From Mycolicibacterium neoaurum VKM Ac-1815D (lineage in GTDB: Bacteria > Actinomycetota > Actinomycetes > Mycobacteriales > Mycobacteriaceae), in the NCBI RefSeq assembly GCF_000317305.3, contig NC_023036.2:558001-622000 (forward strand): 64,000 nt of DNA, given 5' to 3'. Of the stretch, positions 8,384 through 17,801 are shown piece after piece (position 1 is the first letter of the stretch; each line of letters opens with the position of its first letter). A model generated the notes under the pieces. It was not told where the DNA came from. It ran no database searches and was given only the letters and a program-made list of their open reading frames with translations. Made by a program: the position numbers and the translations under genes.

Positions 8384-9278
8384 GAGGGCCCCGGTCGGGG
8401 TCTTCGTCGGTTTGGCCACGTTGGATGTGATCCATCGCATCGTGAAACCACCCGCGGCCAACGAAAAGGTCACCGCGCGTGACCAGTTCGTCGCCGCGGG
8501 TGGACCGGCGGCCAATGCCGCCGTCACGTTCGCCGCGCTCGGCGGCCGTGCCGTCCTGGTGACCGCCCTGGGAGTCGATCCCGTCGCCGACCTGGTGCGC
8601 GCCGATCTGACGGCCCACGGAGTCCGGATCGTCGACAGCTCCGAAGGTGAGCGCCGGCCGGTACCCATATCGGCGGTCTCGGTGCTGGAGTCCACCGGCG
8701 AGCGGTCGGTCGTCTCCCTTGATGCCGTGCGTTCCGATGTTCGGGCACCCGACGGTCTCGGCGACCTGATCGCCGACGCCGACGTGGTCCTGGTCGACGG
8801 GCATCACCCACGCCTGGCGGTGGCCGCCGCCGAGCGCGCAACGGCACACGGGACGACACTGGTCGCCGATGCCGGCAGGTGGAAGCCGGTGATGGCCGAT
8901 CTCATCCCGCACGTCACCGACATGGTGTGCTCCAACGACTTCCGGGTGCCCGACACCGAGACTTCGGCATCCACCGCGACGGCGTTGCGCGCACACGGGG
9001 TGAAAACCGTGGTGACCACACACGGCGGTGACCCGATCCGGTGGTGGTCGGCGGGGCGGTCCGGATCGGTGGCGGTTCCCGCGGTCACCGCCGTCGACAC
9101 CCTCGGCGCCGGCGACGCCTTCCACGGCGCGTACTCCTACTACCGTGCCGGGTCGGGTGACCTCGAACAACACCTCGACAACGCGGCGCGCGTGGCGGCA
9201 CTACGGTGTTCGATAGTCGGGCCACGGGCGTGGTTGGACCTATTGCCAGAAGACCTCATCCGGAAGCAGGAGCGGTGA
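8361..9278 (+). CDS. PfkB-family carbohydrate kinase
   Basis: 305 residues. The PfkB signatures are visible: GGPAANAAVTFAALGG near residue 45 and DTLGAGDAFHGAYSYY near residue 245 (anion hole and catalytic Asp). ATG 8361 is preceded by GGAGGAG eight bases upstream and lies inside the end of the ATPase gene. The next gene starts in the overlap GTGA. Phosphorylation of the imported sugar inside the cell is the likely role; the exact sugar is not identifiable by eye. Confidence 0.9.
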   Translation: MRNAPLAERAPVGVFVGLATLDVIHRIVKPPAANEKVTARDQFVAAGGPAANAAVTFAALGGRAVLVTALGVDPVADLVRADLTAHGVRIVDSSEGERRPVPISAVSVLESTGERSVVSLDAVRSDVRAPDGLGDLIADADVVLVDGHHPRLAVAAAERATAHGTTLVADAGRWKPVMADLIPHVTDMVCSNDFRVPDTETSASTATALRAHGVKTVVTTHGGDPIRWWSAGRSGSVAVPAVTAVDTLGAGDAFHGAYSYYRAGSGDLEQHLDNAARVAALRCSIVGPRAWLDLLPEDLIRKQER

Positions 9279-9925
9279 ACCCCGAGCAGGATGTCCAGGA
9301 CGCGACGCTGGATCAATTGGTCGATGCAGCCGCGGCGCTGGTCGTTGCCGGCGAACGACGCATTCTCGGTCTGACGGGCGCGCCCGGTGCCGGAAAGTCC
9401 ACGCTCGCCGAACAGCTCGTCACCGCGCTCGGACCCGAAGTTGCGGTGCTGGTGCCCATGGACGGTTTCCACCTGGCCAACGAGGTCCTCATCGAACTGG
9501 GACGCCTGGACCGCAAGGGTGCCCACGACACGTTCGATGACGGTGGGTACTCGCGGCTGATGGCCGCGCTGCGGACCCAACGTGTCGATGACCCCGTGGT
9601 CTACGCGCCACGGTTCCGGCGGGAGATCGAGGAGTCGATAGGCTCATCCATCCCGGTGGCGCCGACCGTTCCCCTGGTCGTGACCGAGGGCAATTACCTA
9701 CTGCTGGAATGCGATACCTGGCCGGTCGCGCGATCTCATATCGACCAGGTGTGGTTCCTGGCCCCCGACACCGATATCCGTCACGAACGACTGGTGCGAC
9801 GACACCAGGTGTACGGTAAGTCGCTGCAGGAAGCCCAGTTCTGGGCGCTGGGTTCCGACGAGCGTAATGCCCGACTCATCGAGTCGACGGCCGGCCGGGC
9901 CGACCGTATCGTGCGGGTCCGATGA
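9275..9925 (+). CDS. P-loop kinase of the uridine kinase/phosphoribulokinase/FrcK type
   Basis: 216 residues with Walker A GLTGAPGAGKSTLAEQL (about residues 32-48) and the family motifs PMDGFHLAN and KGAHDTFDD. VTEGNYLLL follows as in PanK/uridine-kinase-like proteins. The GTG start overlaps the PfkB stop and its own stop overlaps the LacI gene by four bases. Similar kinases (FrcK/YggC type) accompany fructose-type ABC operons in rhizobia. Two kinases in one operon suggest two steps or two substrates (inference). Confidence 0.85.
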   Translation: MNPEQDVQDATLDQLVDAAAALVVAGERRILGLTGAPGAGKSTLAEQLVTALGPEVAVLVPMDGFHLANEVLIELGRLDRKGAHDTFDDGGYSRLMAALRTQRVDDPVVYAPRFRREIEESIGSSIPVAPTVPLVVTEGNYLLLECDTWPVARSHIDQVWFLAPDTDIRHERLVRRHQVYGKSLQEAQFWALGSDERNARLIESTAGRADRIVRVR

Positions 9926-10938
9926 CCACGATGGGCGATGTCGCCCGACTGGCCGGCGTCTCCGCCTCCACGGTGTCCCATGTGCTCAACGGCACTCGCA
10001 ACGTCAATGCCGCCACCCGACTGCGGGTTGAGGCCGCCATCGAGGAGGTCGGCTACCGCCGCAACGGCGTGGCTCGATCGTTGGCGGCCGGCCGCACGCA
10101 TACCGTCGGACTGTCGATCTCGGCACTGACCAACCCGTATTTCGGCAGCCTCGTCCATGCCGTGGAGCGCGCCCTGTCCGACGCCGGCTATGTGTTGATC
10201 GTCGGTGATTCCCACGACGACGTGTCCTCCGAGCAGCGCGTCACGGGTTCGCTGCTGGACCGCCAGGTCGACGGGATGATCGTCGCTCCGGCGGCGGGTT
10301 CGGAGCGGACCACCCTGCCCGAGATCACTCGCTCCCAGACCCCGATGGTGCTCATCGACCGCGGCGAGGATGTCGGGTTCGACCGTATCGTCCCGGAGAA
10401 CTTCGGCTCGGCGAAGGGATTGACCGACCATCTGCTCGATCTCGGGCATCGCCGGATCGCGGTCGTGCGCGGGCTGGCCGGGATCTCGTCGACCATCGAA
10501 CGATTCGACGGCCACTGTGCGGCACTGGCCGGCCGCGGTATCGCCGTCGACCCCACGCTGGTGGTCGACGGGGAATCCAGTACTGACGTCGCCGAACGGG
10601 AAGTCCGGGCGCTGATGTCGCGCGCCGACCGGCCGACTGCGCTGGTATCGCTCAACAATGCGATGACCATCGGCACCTTGAAGGCGATCCGCGGGCTCGG
10701 ATTGTCCATACCGCAGGACGTGGCCTTCGTCTGCTACGACGATTTCGAGTGGTCGGACCTGTTCGAACCGCGGCTGACCGCCGCCGCCCAGGACGTCGAG
10801 ACGATCGGTGTCACGGCGGTCGAACTGCTGCTGGCCCGTATCCGCGGGTCGGAGGAACCCCCACGGCACATCCGGGTGCCGACGACGTTCCACCACCGCA
10901 ATTCGTGCGGTTGCACCTCCGCTCCGGTGCGCAGATAA
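9922..10938 (+). CDS. LacI-family transcriptional regulator
   Basis: 338 residues. The N-terminal LacI HTH is textbook: MGDVARLAGVSASTVSHVLN, then the hinge helix VARSLAAGRTHTVGL. The ligand-binding domain follows, with a C-terminal NSCGC tail (NSCGCTSAP). ATG overlaps the kinase stop (ATGA). It is the last gene of the sugar operon and probably represses it through the CGCAAGCGCTTGCG palindrome upstream of the first gene, being released by the sugar or its phosphate. Confidence 0.93.
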   Translation: MTTMGDVARLAGVSASTVSHVLNGTRNVNAATRLRVEAAIEEVGYRRNGVARSLAAGRTHTVGLSISALTNPYFGSLVHAVERALSDAGYVLIVGDSHDDVSSEQRVTGSLLDRQVDGMIVAPAAGSERTTLPEITRSQTPMVLIDRGEDVGFDRIVPENFGSAKGLTDHLLDLGHRRIAVVRGLAGISSTIERFDGHCAALAGRGIAVDPTLVVDGESSTDVAEREVRALMSRADRPTALVSLNNAMTIGTLKAIRGLGLSIPQDVAFVCYDDFEWSDLFEPRLTAAAQDVETIGVTAVELLLARIRGSEEPPRHIRVPTTFHHRNSCGCTSAPVRR

Positions 10939-11012
10939 CGGTTTGCCACCGTCGAGGTTGCAGTGTGGTTCTGCGCTGGCCGCGCGCGGCCGCGGCGCCC
11001 TAGATTCTTCAG

Positions 11013-12131
11013 GTGCACCGCCGAACCCTGCTGCAATTGTCCGCGGTGGCGGCCGCGGGCACGTTGATCGGTCGGGCACCCGTCGCGGCGGCCGAGAACA
11101 CCCGGTGGACCCCCGAGCGCGCGAATGCCTGGTACCGCCAGCAGGGGTGGCTGGTGGGCGCGAACTACATCCCGGCCACGGCGACCAACCAGATCGAGAT
11201 GTGGCAGGCCGGAACTTACGACCCGCGCCGCATCAGCGGTGAACTACAGGTTGCCCGCACCATCGGGTTCAACACCGTCCGGGTGTTCCTGCACGACCAG
11301 CTGTGGGCTCAGGACCGCGCCGGATTTCTGCGCCGGGTCTCCCAGTTCGTCGACATCGCCGCCGGGCAGGGCATCAAGCCCCTGTTCGTGTTGTTCGACT
11401 CCTGCTGGGATCCGCACCCCAAGCTCGGTCCGCAGCCCGCACCGAGGCCCGGTGTGCACAACTCCCGGTGGGTGCAAGGCCCCGGCGCCGACTTGATCGA
11501 CAACCCGCGGTACCGGCCTGTGCTGCGCGACTACGTCACCGGGGTCATCGGCGCGTTCGGTGCCGACAACAGGGTGCTCGGCTGGGATCTGTGGAACGAA
11601 CCGGACAGTCCGGCAAGCCAGTACAAGGCGGTCGAACGCGGCGACAAGCTGAAGGTGGTCGGCGAGTTGCTCCCGCAGGTGTTCGGATGGGCGCGGGCGG
11701 TGAACCCGAGCCAACCTCTGACCAGCGGGGTGTGGCGCGGGTCGTGGCGCAAGCCGTCCGGCATCGTGGCCACCCAGCTGGACAACTCCGACATCATCTC
11801 CTTCCACAGCTACGCAGAGCCGTCGACCTTCGAGGAAAAGATCGACGAGCTCGAACCGCTGGGCCGGCCGATCCTGTGCACCGAGTACCTGGCCCGCGAG
11901 GACGGCAGCACCGTCGAAGGCATCTTGCCGATCGCCAAGCGGCGTGGCGTCGGCGCCTACAACTGGGGCCTGGTGGCCGGCCGCACGCAGACCTATTACC
12001 CGTGGGATTCGTGGGACGAGCCCTACGACGAGGTGCCGGAGAAATGGATGCATGACCTGGTCCATCCCGACGGTCGTGCCTTCCGTGCCAGCGAGATCGA
12101 GACCATCCAGCAGCTGGCCGCCAAGACCTGA
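11013..12131 (+). CDS. Secreted GH5-like glycoside hydrolase (cellulase-family fold)
   Basis: 372 residues starting at GTG. An N-terminal Tat-type signal (HRRTLLQLSAVAAAGTLIG, cleavage near AAA/EN at about residue 29) is followed by a TIM-barrel-like domain. Likely acid/base Glu196 lies in WDLWNEPD and likely nucleophile Glu291 in CTEYLA, the GH-A clan layout. It is monocistronic, 74 bases after the LacI gene, so it could be linked to the sugar operon, but separate transcription is equally possible. The substrate is unknown. Confidence 0.78.
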   Translation: MHRRTLLQLSAVAAAGTLIGRAPVAAAENTRWTPERANAWYRQQGWLVGANYIPATATNQIEMWQAGTYDPRRISGELQVARTIGFNTVRVFLHDQLWAQDRAGFLRRVSQFVDIAAGQGIKPLFVLFDSCWDPHPKLGPQPAPRPGVHNSRWVQGPGADLIDNPRYRPVLRDYVTGVIGAFGADNRVLGWDLWNEPDSPASQYKAVERGDKLKVVGELLPQVFGWARAVNPSQPLTSGVWRGSWRKPSGIVATQLDNSDIISFHSYAEPSTFEEKIDELEPLGRPILCTEYLAREDGSTVEGILPIAKRRGVGAYNWGLVAGRTQTYYPWDSWDEPYDEVPEKWMHDLVHPDGRAFRASEIETIQQLAAKT

Positions 12132-12226
12132 GCCCGGCGGTCGGGTGGACATCGGCAACGGCAGTTCGTAGCCTGTCGGAGGACGTGCAAGCTGGGCCAG
12201 GATTCGGTCCGCGCAATCGAAGGACC

Positions 12227-13342
12227 GTGACAATCCGTATCACCCGGGTGCGTAGAAAACTGTGGCGAACCGTGTCCATGTCGGTGGCCGCGGCTCTGGT
12301 CACGGGATTCTCGGCCCTTTCGGTGAGCTCGGTCGGTGTGGTGAACGCCGACCCCGCCGCCGACGCTCTGGCCAAGCTCGAAGAACTCTCCAGCCAGGCC
12401 CTGAAGACCCGCGAAGCCGTGACCGCCGCCCAGCGCGATGCCGACACCAAGCTTGCCGAGCAGGTTGCCGCGGATGCCCGGCAACGCGCCGACGCCGAGA
12501 TTCTCGCCGCCGCCCACGCCCGGCTGGCACCCGTGCAGGCCGCCGCCGACCGGGTCGCGGCGATGACGTACACCAGCGGGCGCACCGGTCAGCTTCAGTC
12601 GCTGATGACCGCGTCATCGCCACAGCAGCTGATCGACAACATGTCCCTGCAGCAGGCGGTCGCCACCCATTCGGCGGACCGGATGGCTGATCTGCGGGCG
12701 GTCCGGGAGCAGGCCGCTGTGGCAGCCCGGACGTCAGAGGCCTCCGCCTCTGCGGCACGCGCGGCCGCCGAGCAGTCCGCAGCGGTTCGTGCCGACCTGC
12801 AGACCGCACTGAGCGAGTTGTTGCGCCAGCTCGCCGCCGCCGAAGCACAGTACGCGGCGTTGACGCCGCAGCAGCAGGCGATCGTCGACAGTGCGCCGCC
12901 GCCCGCCGCTCCGGCGCCTGACGACCCGGCGATCGTGGCGATGCCCGGCCAGCCCTCGCTGGCCGCCGCACGCGTCGACATCCCGGAGGCCGCCGCGCTA
13001 CCGGTCGGCGTAGCCAACGAGGCGGGTCTGCAGCCGAATGCGATCCTGGCCGCGCGGTCCGTCAGCCAGCAGTTCCCGCAGATATCCGAGATCGGTGGGG
13101 TGCGCCCGGACTCCAAGCCCTGGCATCCCAGCGGGCTCGCCATCGACATCATGATCCCCAACGCCGGCAGCCCCGAGGGCATCGCACTCGGGGACCAGAT
13201 CATGGCCTATGCGCTGGCCAACGCCGGGCGGTTCGGCCTCCAGGATGTGATCTGGCGAGGTACGTACTACACGCCCGCGGGTCCGCAGGCATCCGGATAC
13301 GGCCACTTCGACCACGTGCACCTCACGGTGACACGGCGCTGA
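12227..13342 (+). CDS. Secreted coiled-coil protein with VanY-like zinc peptidase-type C-terminal domain
   Basis: About 371 residues. A signal peptide (hydrophobic SMSVAAALVTGFSALSVSS) precedes a long Ala/Gln/Glu-rich coiled coil (about residues 35-230) and a Pro-rich linker. The C-terminal domain carries WHPSGLAIDI and GHFDHVHLT, matching the metal-ligand pattern of D-Ala-D-Ala peptidase-like folds. The architecture recalls CwlO/RipA-type envelope hydrolases, with a different catalytic domain. GTG 12227 has AAGGA just upstream, although the spacing is short; GTG 12185 is an alternative. Its 3' end overlaps the convergent lycopene cyclase by 20 bases. A cell-wall role is inferred. Confidence 0.75.
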   Translation: MTIRITRVRRKLWRTVSMSVAAALVTGFSALSVSSVGVVNADPAADALAKLEELSSQALKTREAVTAAQRDADTKLAEQVAADARQRADAEILAAAHARLAPVQAAADRVAAMTYTSGRTGQLQSLMTASSPQQLIDNMSLQQAVATHSADRMADLRAVREQAAVAARTSEASASAARAAAEQSAAVRADLQTALSELLRQLAAAEAQYAALTPQQQAIVDSAPPPAAPAPDDPAIVAMPGQPSLAAARVDIPEAAALPVGVANEAGLQPNAILAARSVSQQFPQISEIGGVRPDSKPWHPSGLAIDIMIPNAGSPEGIALGDQIMAYALANAGRFGLQDVIWRGTYYTPAGPQASGYGHFDHVHLTVTRR

Positions 13343-14507
13343 CCGGTCGCCGAACCGCCGAACCGACCAGGTGACCGCGTAATCGCGGGTTCGCGATCCG
13401 GAACAGGTGAGCCATCGCCACGGCGGTAGCCATTACGTCATCGCGAGACGTCAGATATGTCCAGCGGTGTGCCGGGGGCAGCGAGAAGAAGGTGTCGAAG
13501 AAGTCGGGCACCTCGTCGGCGGGCATGCGCAGGAGCGCCTCCAGACCGATCCGCCGAAAACGGTGGATCGCCCGCGCCGACCGCGGCCAGACGATCCCAT
13601 GGGCCGCCGCCAACGCGGCCCCCTGACCCCGCGGCAGGTTCGTCGCCAGCGCATCCGCCACGCGTGGGGCGAGCCGCAACGCGGATGCCACGCTGAAACC
13701 CGTCGCCGGGTGGACCAACGGTGCCGCCGCCCCGAACCCGAGAACACCCGCGGTGCGGTGCCGCGGTTGATCGAGCGGAAAGGACACCTTCTCCGTCGGC
13801 GCATCCTCGGGCACCGAGATGCCGTGCCGGGCCAGCCGGGCATGCAACCGGCGGCGCAGCGTGGTCATGGACAGACCGGGCCGCCGCGCCAGCGAGGTCT
13901 CCTCCAGCAGGATCCGCCCGGCGCCCAGCGGCACCGCGTAGAGAAACGTGGGCCAGCCGCGCTCACCATGGTCGGCGCGCCAGTCCATGAACAACGCCTC
14001 CCCGGGTGCTGCCAGCGTCGTCGCCTCGTCCGCGTCGACGACCACGCCGTACGCGGTCTGAGCTGCGGCCGCCGTCGACGGTGGCGTGGCCGGGTCGAGC
14101 GGCCGCCGTTGGCCGCCGGCATCGACGACCACCGCGGCGTGCAACCGGGAGCCATCGGCCAGGTCGACCACTCCGGGGGTGGGGCTGCCGATCGCGCGGC
14201 CGCGGTGCCACCGCACCGCACCGAGCCGGCCGGTCAGATGTGCCTGCAGCGCAGGCACATCCAGCACCGCGTACTCCCAGCCCAACCGGTGTTCGGTACG
14301 AGCGATGGCACGGCCGGCGGCACTGGCCGCGACCACGGATGCCGGTAGGCAGGCGGGAAGTTCCCGGCTCCACATCCCGTAGGTGGCCGTCCACGGCCGG
14401 TCCGGCGCCGGGTCCAGCAGGCCGGTGTCCAGGCCCAGGCGGGCGCACGCGCCGGCGAGAGCGACCCCCGCGGGACCGGCGCCCACGATCAGAACGTCCA
14501 TCCGCAT
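13323..14507 (-). CDS. Lycopene beta-cyclase family FAD protein (monomeric CrtL/CrtY type)
   Basis: 394 residues. The dinucleotide-binding motif DVLIVGAGPAGVALAGAC (residues 3-20) and later family blocks (ATYGMWSREL, FMDWRADHG, FLYAVPLGAGRILLEETSLA, GFGAAAPLVHPATGFSVASA) match lycopene cyclase-like proteins. These convert lycopene to carotene rings and bind FAD at the membrane. Starts ATG 14507 or 14501 are possible; neither has a good Shine-Dalgarno. No other carotenoid gene is in the window, so it is an orphan here. It lies downstream of the secreted S15-type gene on the same strand, and because of the frameshift there the two share one open frame. Confidence 0.75.
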   Translation of the reverse strand: MRMDVLIVGAGPAGVALAGACARLGLDTGLLDPAPDRPWTATYGMWSRELPACLPASVVAASAAGRAIARTEHRLGWEYAVLDVPALQAHLTGRLGAVRWHRGRAIGSPTPGVVDLADGSRLHAAVVVDAGGQRRPLDPATPPSTAAAAQTAYGVVVDADEATTLAAPGEALFMDWRADHGERGWPTFLYAVPLGAGRILLEETSLARRPGLSMTTLRRRLHARLARHGISVPEDAPTEKVSFPLDQPRHRTAGVLGFGAAAPLVHPATGFSVASALRLAPRVADALATNLPRGQGAALAAAHGIVWPRSARAIHRFRRIGLEALLRMPADEVPDFFDTFFSLPPAHRWTYLTSRDDVMATAVAMAHLFRIANPRLRGHLVGSAVRRPVSAVSP

Positions 14508-14578
14508 CAGTTCGCTGGGATCGATTCGGGTGCGCAGCCGCCGGCCATAGTCGAACACTACGCATCGCGGCTCGGATG

Positions 14579-16835
14579 TCAGATGGCGATCGGGGTGATG
14601 GTGGTCGGGTCCGCGGTCGGCAGACTCAGCCGCATGCCGGTCACCTGCAGTGAACCGAAGGATGTGAGGGTGGCGTAGGTCGTCGACGATGCGACCAGCT
14701 GCAGTGTCACCGTCTGGCCCGGCCGAAGGGTGTGGGCGACCGGTTCCAGCGCGATGGTGATCTCGCGCGGCTGTCCGTCCAGGGTGACCGGAATCGGTGT
14801 GATCTGGTTGCCGAGCACCTGGCCGGTGGAGTCGTCGACGAGTTGGGCGTAGACGTGCCGGGCGCCACCGGTGCCGCTGTAGTTCACGGTCAGCTGTGGT
14901 GCGCCCACGACGTGGGTGGTCGTCTCGGCCGGTGAGGTAGTGAGATTCAGTGCGTTGAATGCCTTCGACGCGGCGAAGGGGCAGCACCCCCCACAGTGGT
15001 CCCGAGCCCCCGAAGAACGGGATCAGCGGCAACTGGCCGCCCGATCCGGTGGCCACGACCGGGCTGTCGGTGGTGATCGGGTAGCGGTCCGATGCGTAGA
15101 ACTGCCAACGCTGGTCGACGAATTCGAACTGTGGACCGGTCACCGTGGCGGTGTTGCCGTTGACATAGCGATCCAGCCACGCGAGCGTGGCGCGTTGGAT
15201 CAGGACACCGTCGGTGGGGCCGAAGAGGTTACCGCACAGGCCGTGGCCGCCGCAGAACCAGATCACCTTCGTGGGAACACCATTGGCTATCAGGGCGGCC
15301 GCCGTGGTGTCGGCTTCCTGCAACGAGAACAGCGTGTCTACGGTGCCCTGGATCAACAGTGTCGGCGCGGTGATCTTGCCGACGAGATCTCGCGGGCCGC
15401 CCGGGCCGAGTTGCGCCAGGCGTTCCTGCTCGGCGGTGGTCTGGCGGCCGGTCAGGACCCCGTAGATCGTGGCGGGCAGGATCGCCGGATTCGGTCGGGT
15501 GAAGAGGGTGATCCCGGCGGTCAGGATGGTCGCCCAGCTGCTCTTGAACGCGCCATTCTTGTATTGCGCGGTGTTCAGGGTGTTCCAGGCGATCGCCGGA
15601 ACGATGGCGTCGATGCGGGGATCGGTTGCGGCGCTGACCAATTGGATGCCACCTCCATAGGAGGCGCCGGTCATCCCGATGCGTGGATCGAGTACGCCCG
15701 GATCGAGTCGGGCCTCCGGCTGGGTGGCAATCCAGCTGATGATCGCCGAGACGTCCTTGGCGTCGAAGTCCGGTGAATCCTGTTCGAGCCGCCCGCCGGA
15801 GTGGTGTTCACCGCGAGGATCCCAGGTGACGACGTTGTAGCCGGCGGTGCGCAGTGTGCCGGTGTACACCAGGCCCGAAGTGTCGGCGATGATGCCGTCG
15901 AGCAGGGTCGGCGTGAGATTGGTGGCCCCCGGCAATAGCAGACCGGGACCCTGCAGGATCGTTGCGGCCTTCTCGCCACGCTGCAGGCCGGCCGCGGGCA
16001 TGAAGTGGACATAGATCTGCGTGCCGTCGAACGAGGTGATCATGACATCGCGCGGTCGCGGGGTACCCGGTGGCGAGCCCCACTGCAGGGGATAGCCGAG
16101 GATCGGGTGCAACAGGTCGCTGACCACAGGTATCTGGTTGACGAACGCGACGATCGGGGTGACGAACAGCGGGCCGATGATCGGTAGATACTGCAGCGGT
16201 TCGAGCAGCGGGGTTCGCGGCGTCGCGATCACCGGTGCATGTGTGACCGGGTCGATCGGCGGTGCGGCCAGAGGTGTCGCCGCCGCGGGCGGGGGTGTCG
16301 GCGCCAGGGTGCTTCTGCTGGCAGCGGCAGCCATCGTCCAGGACAACGGCGTGTCGACGGGCGTCGTCGGTTCGTGCTCGTCCCGGTCCTCGGATGCGAT
16401 GTGTTCGTCGGCCACGGCCGCGGTGATGTCGATGGCCGGTGTCGGTGTCGAGATCACGGGCTCGGGTTCGCGTTCGTCCCAATCCTTGGGTTCCGGCGTG
16501 ACCAGTTCGGTCGTGTCGGCACGCTCTTCTGGTTCTCGTGCTGCTGCTGTTTCTTCCTCGCTGCGCGTGTTCGACCTCGCCGAACGCGTCTTTCTCGGCG
16601 CAAACGGCTCCGTGCTCGTCACGGTAGGGCGCGCCTGCGCGTCGGGGGAGGAGGCGTCCTTTGCTGACGTGGGTGCCGGATCGCTGGGCGTTGCGGCGTC
16701 GGCCGAACTGTTGGGCGATTCGCTCGGTGCGGCCGCTGCAGCTCCGGCGCCGCAGAGTATCGCGGCTCCGATTCCGAGTGCCGCGGCCAAGCCGCCGATT
16801 CTTCCGATATGCGCTGCCGCGCCGACATTGGTCAT
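14579..16835 (-). pseudogene. Secreted alpha/beta hydrolase, S15/X-Pro dipeptidyl-peptidase type, with one-base frameshift
   Basis: The N-terminus has a signal peptide (residues 1-36) and a long disordered Ser/Thr/Pro/Glu-rich stretch. The S15-like hydrolase follows: nucleophile elbow GASYGGG near residue 390, acid in IQGTVDTLF, histidine in FCGGHGLCGN near residue 530. The C-terminal beta domain (ALNLTTSPAE...VGAPQLTVNY...) is in the other frame. Removing one base from the C6 tract at 14987-14992 joins both parts into 751 codons ending at 14579. As given, translation would instead run through into the lycopene cyclase frame. It may be a sequencing error, a real mutation or a slippage site. 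Confidence 0.75.
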
Positions 16836-16953
16836 TACACGGCGCTCCAGTCATTCGGGGGAGTTTGCTGATGGCGTCGTGTTCATCAGACCATGCGGTC
16901 AGCGGCCGGACAAGGCCAGCAAACGCAACGCGCGCTTCCCCGCGAGCAGCCGG

Positions 16954-17622
16954 CTACGTCGTGCGGGCGCTCCACTCGGCGGTCCGCACCGGCGTTGCCT
17001 CCGCCAGCGCCGTGCGGGTGGCGGCGACGTCGAAGTCCTTGCCGTACACCGGTGTGCCTGGTTGCTGACGCCACGACTCTGAGATCGGGCCCGCGTCGAC
17101 CGGGTCGAATCCGAGTTCGTCGACGATCCGGTGCACCAGCTCGCGGCCATCGCCATCCTCGCCGGCGACCGGGAGGGCGATGCGGTTGGCCGTCCCGCTC
17201 GGGGTTCCCCGTTCCAGCAGGTGCTTCCAGAAGATGCCGTTGAACACCTTGAACACAGGTGCCCCGATCTGCTCGGCGACCCAGGCGCTCTCGACCTGGC
17301 CGTCCTCGATTGCGGCTATCTCCCCGTCGCGTTGCTGCGGGTAGTAGTTATTGGTCTCGATCACCGGAGCGCCGGGTTTGCGGGCGTCGACGATACCGTC
17401 GGCCAGATCGGGAACGTTCTTCTGCGGAATGCTCAGGATGACCAGATCCGCATCGGTCGCGGCGTCGCGGGCCCATACCGGGATCGCACCGGTTTCGGCG
17501 GCCAGTTCGGCGAGTGTCTCTGGTGCACGCGAGTTGGAAACGCGCACCTCGTGCCCGAGTTCTCGCAGCCGGCGGGTCAGTGTGCCGCCGATGTGTCCCG
17601 CTCCGATGATGCCGAAGCGCAT
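16954..17622 (-). CDS. NADPH-dependent F420 reductase-like / NAD(P)-binding oxidoreductase
   Basis: 222 residues with an N-terminal Rossmann motif MRFGIIGAGHIGGTLTRRL and NSRAP in the NADP phosphate-binding position. ETNNYYPQQRDG and KVFNGIFWKHL match the COG2085/NADPH:F420 oxidoreductase-like family. Mycobacteria have several such paralogues, and not all use F420. The gene lies 118 bases upstream of the secreted hydrolase on the same strand. Between them there is no gene. Confidence 0.8.
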   Translation of the reverse strand: MRFGIIGAGHIGGTLTRRLRELGHEVRVSNSRAPETLAELAAETGAIPVWARDAATDADLVILSIPQKNVPDLADGIVDARKPGAPVIETNNYYPQQRDGEIAAIEDGQVESAWVAEQIGAPVFKVFNGIFWKHLLERGTPSGTANRIALPVAGEDGDGRELVHRIVDELGFDPVDAGPISESWRQQPGTPVYGKDFDVAATRTALAEATPVRTAEWSARTT

Positions 17623-17801
17623 GTGACCTCCAGGTGTCGGTGGATCTCTTGGCGGTCAACAGCCCGTGCCTCGGGCTTGTTCCGGCTGCACGTCGGGGGA
17701 TGGCAGCCCGGGCAATCGGGAGTGAACATTATGTGCTTAATGTGGGCGATACGGTTTGGGGGCGAGACGATGGAAGTACACCCCGAGCGGAAGGTCAATG
17801 C

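Noticed and set aside
13323..16835. A single 1170-residue gene joining an S15 hydrolase and a lycopene cyclase
   Set aside because: The middle of that frame lacks sensible protein sequence, and the C-terminal beta domain of the hydrolase is found in the other frame; a frameshift plus two genes explains it better.
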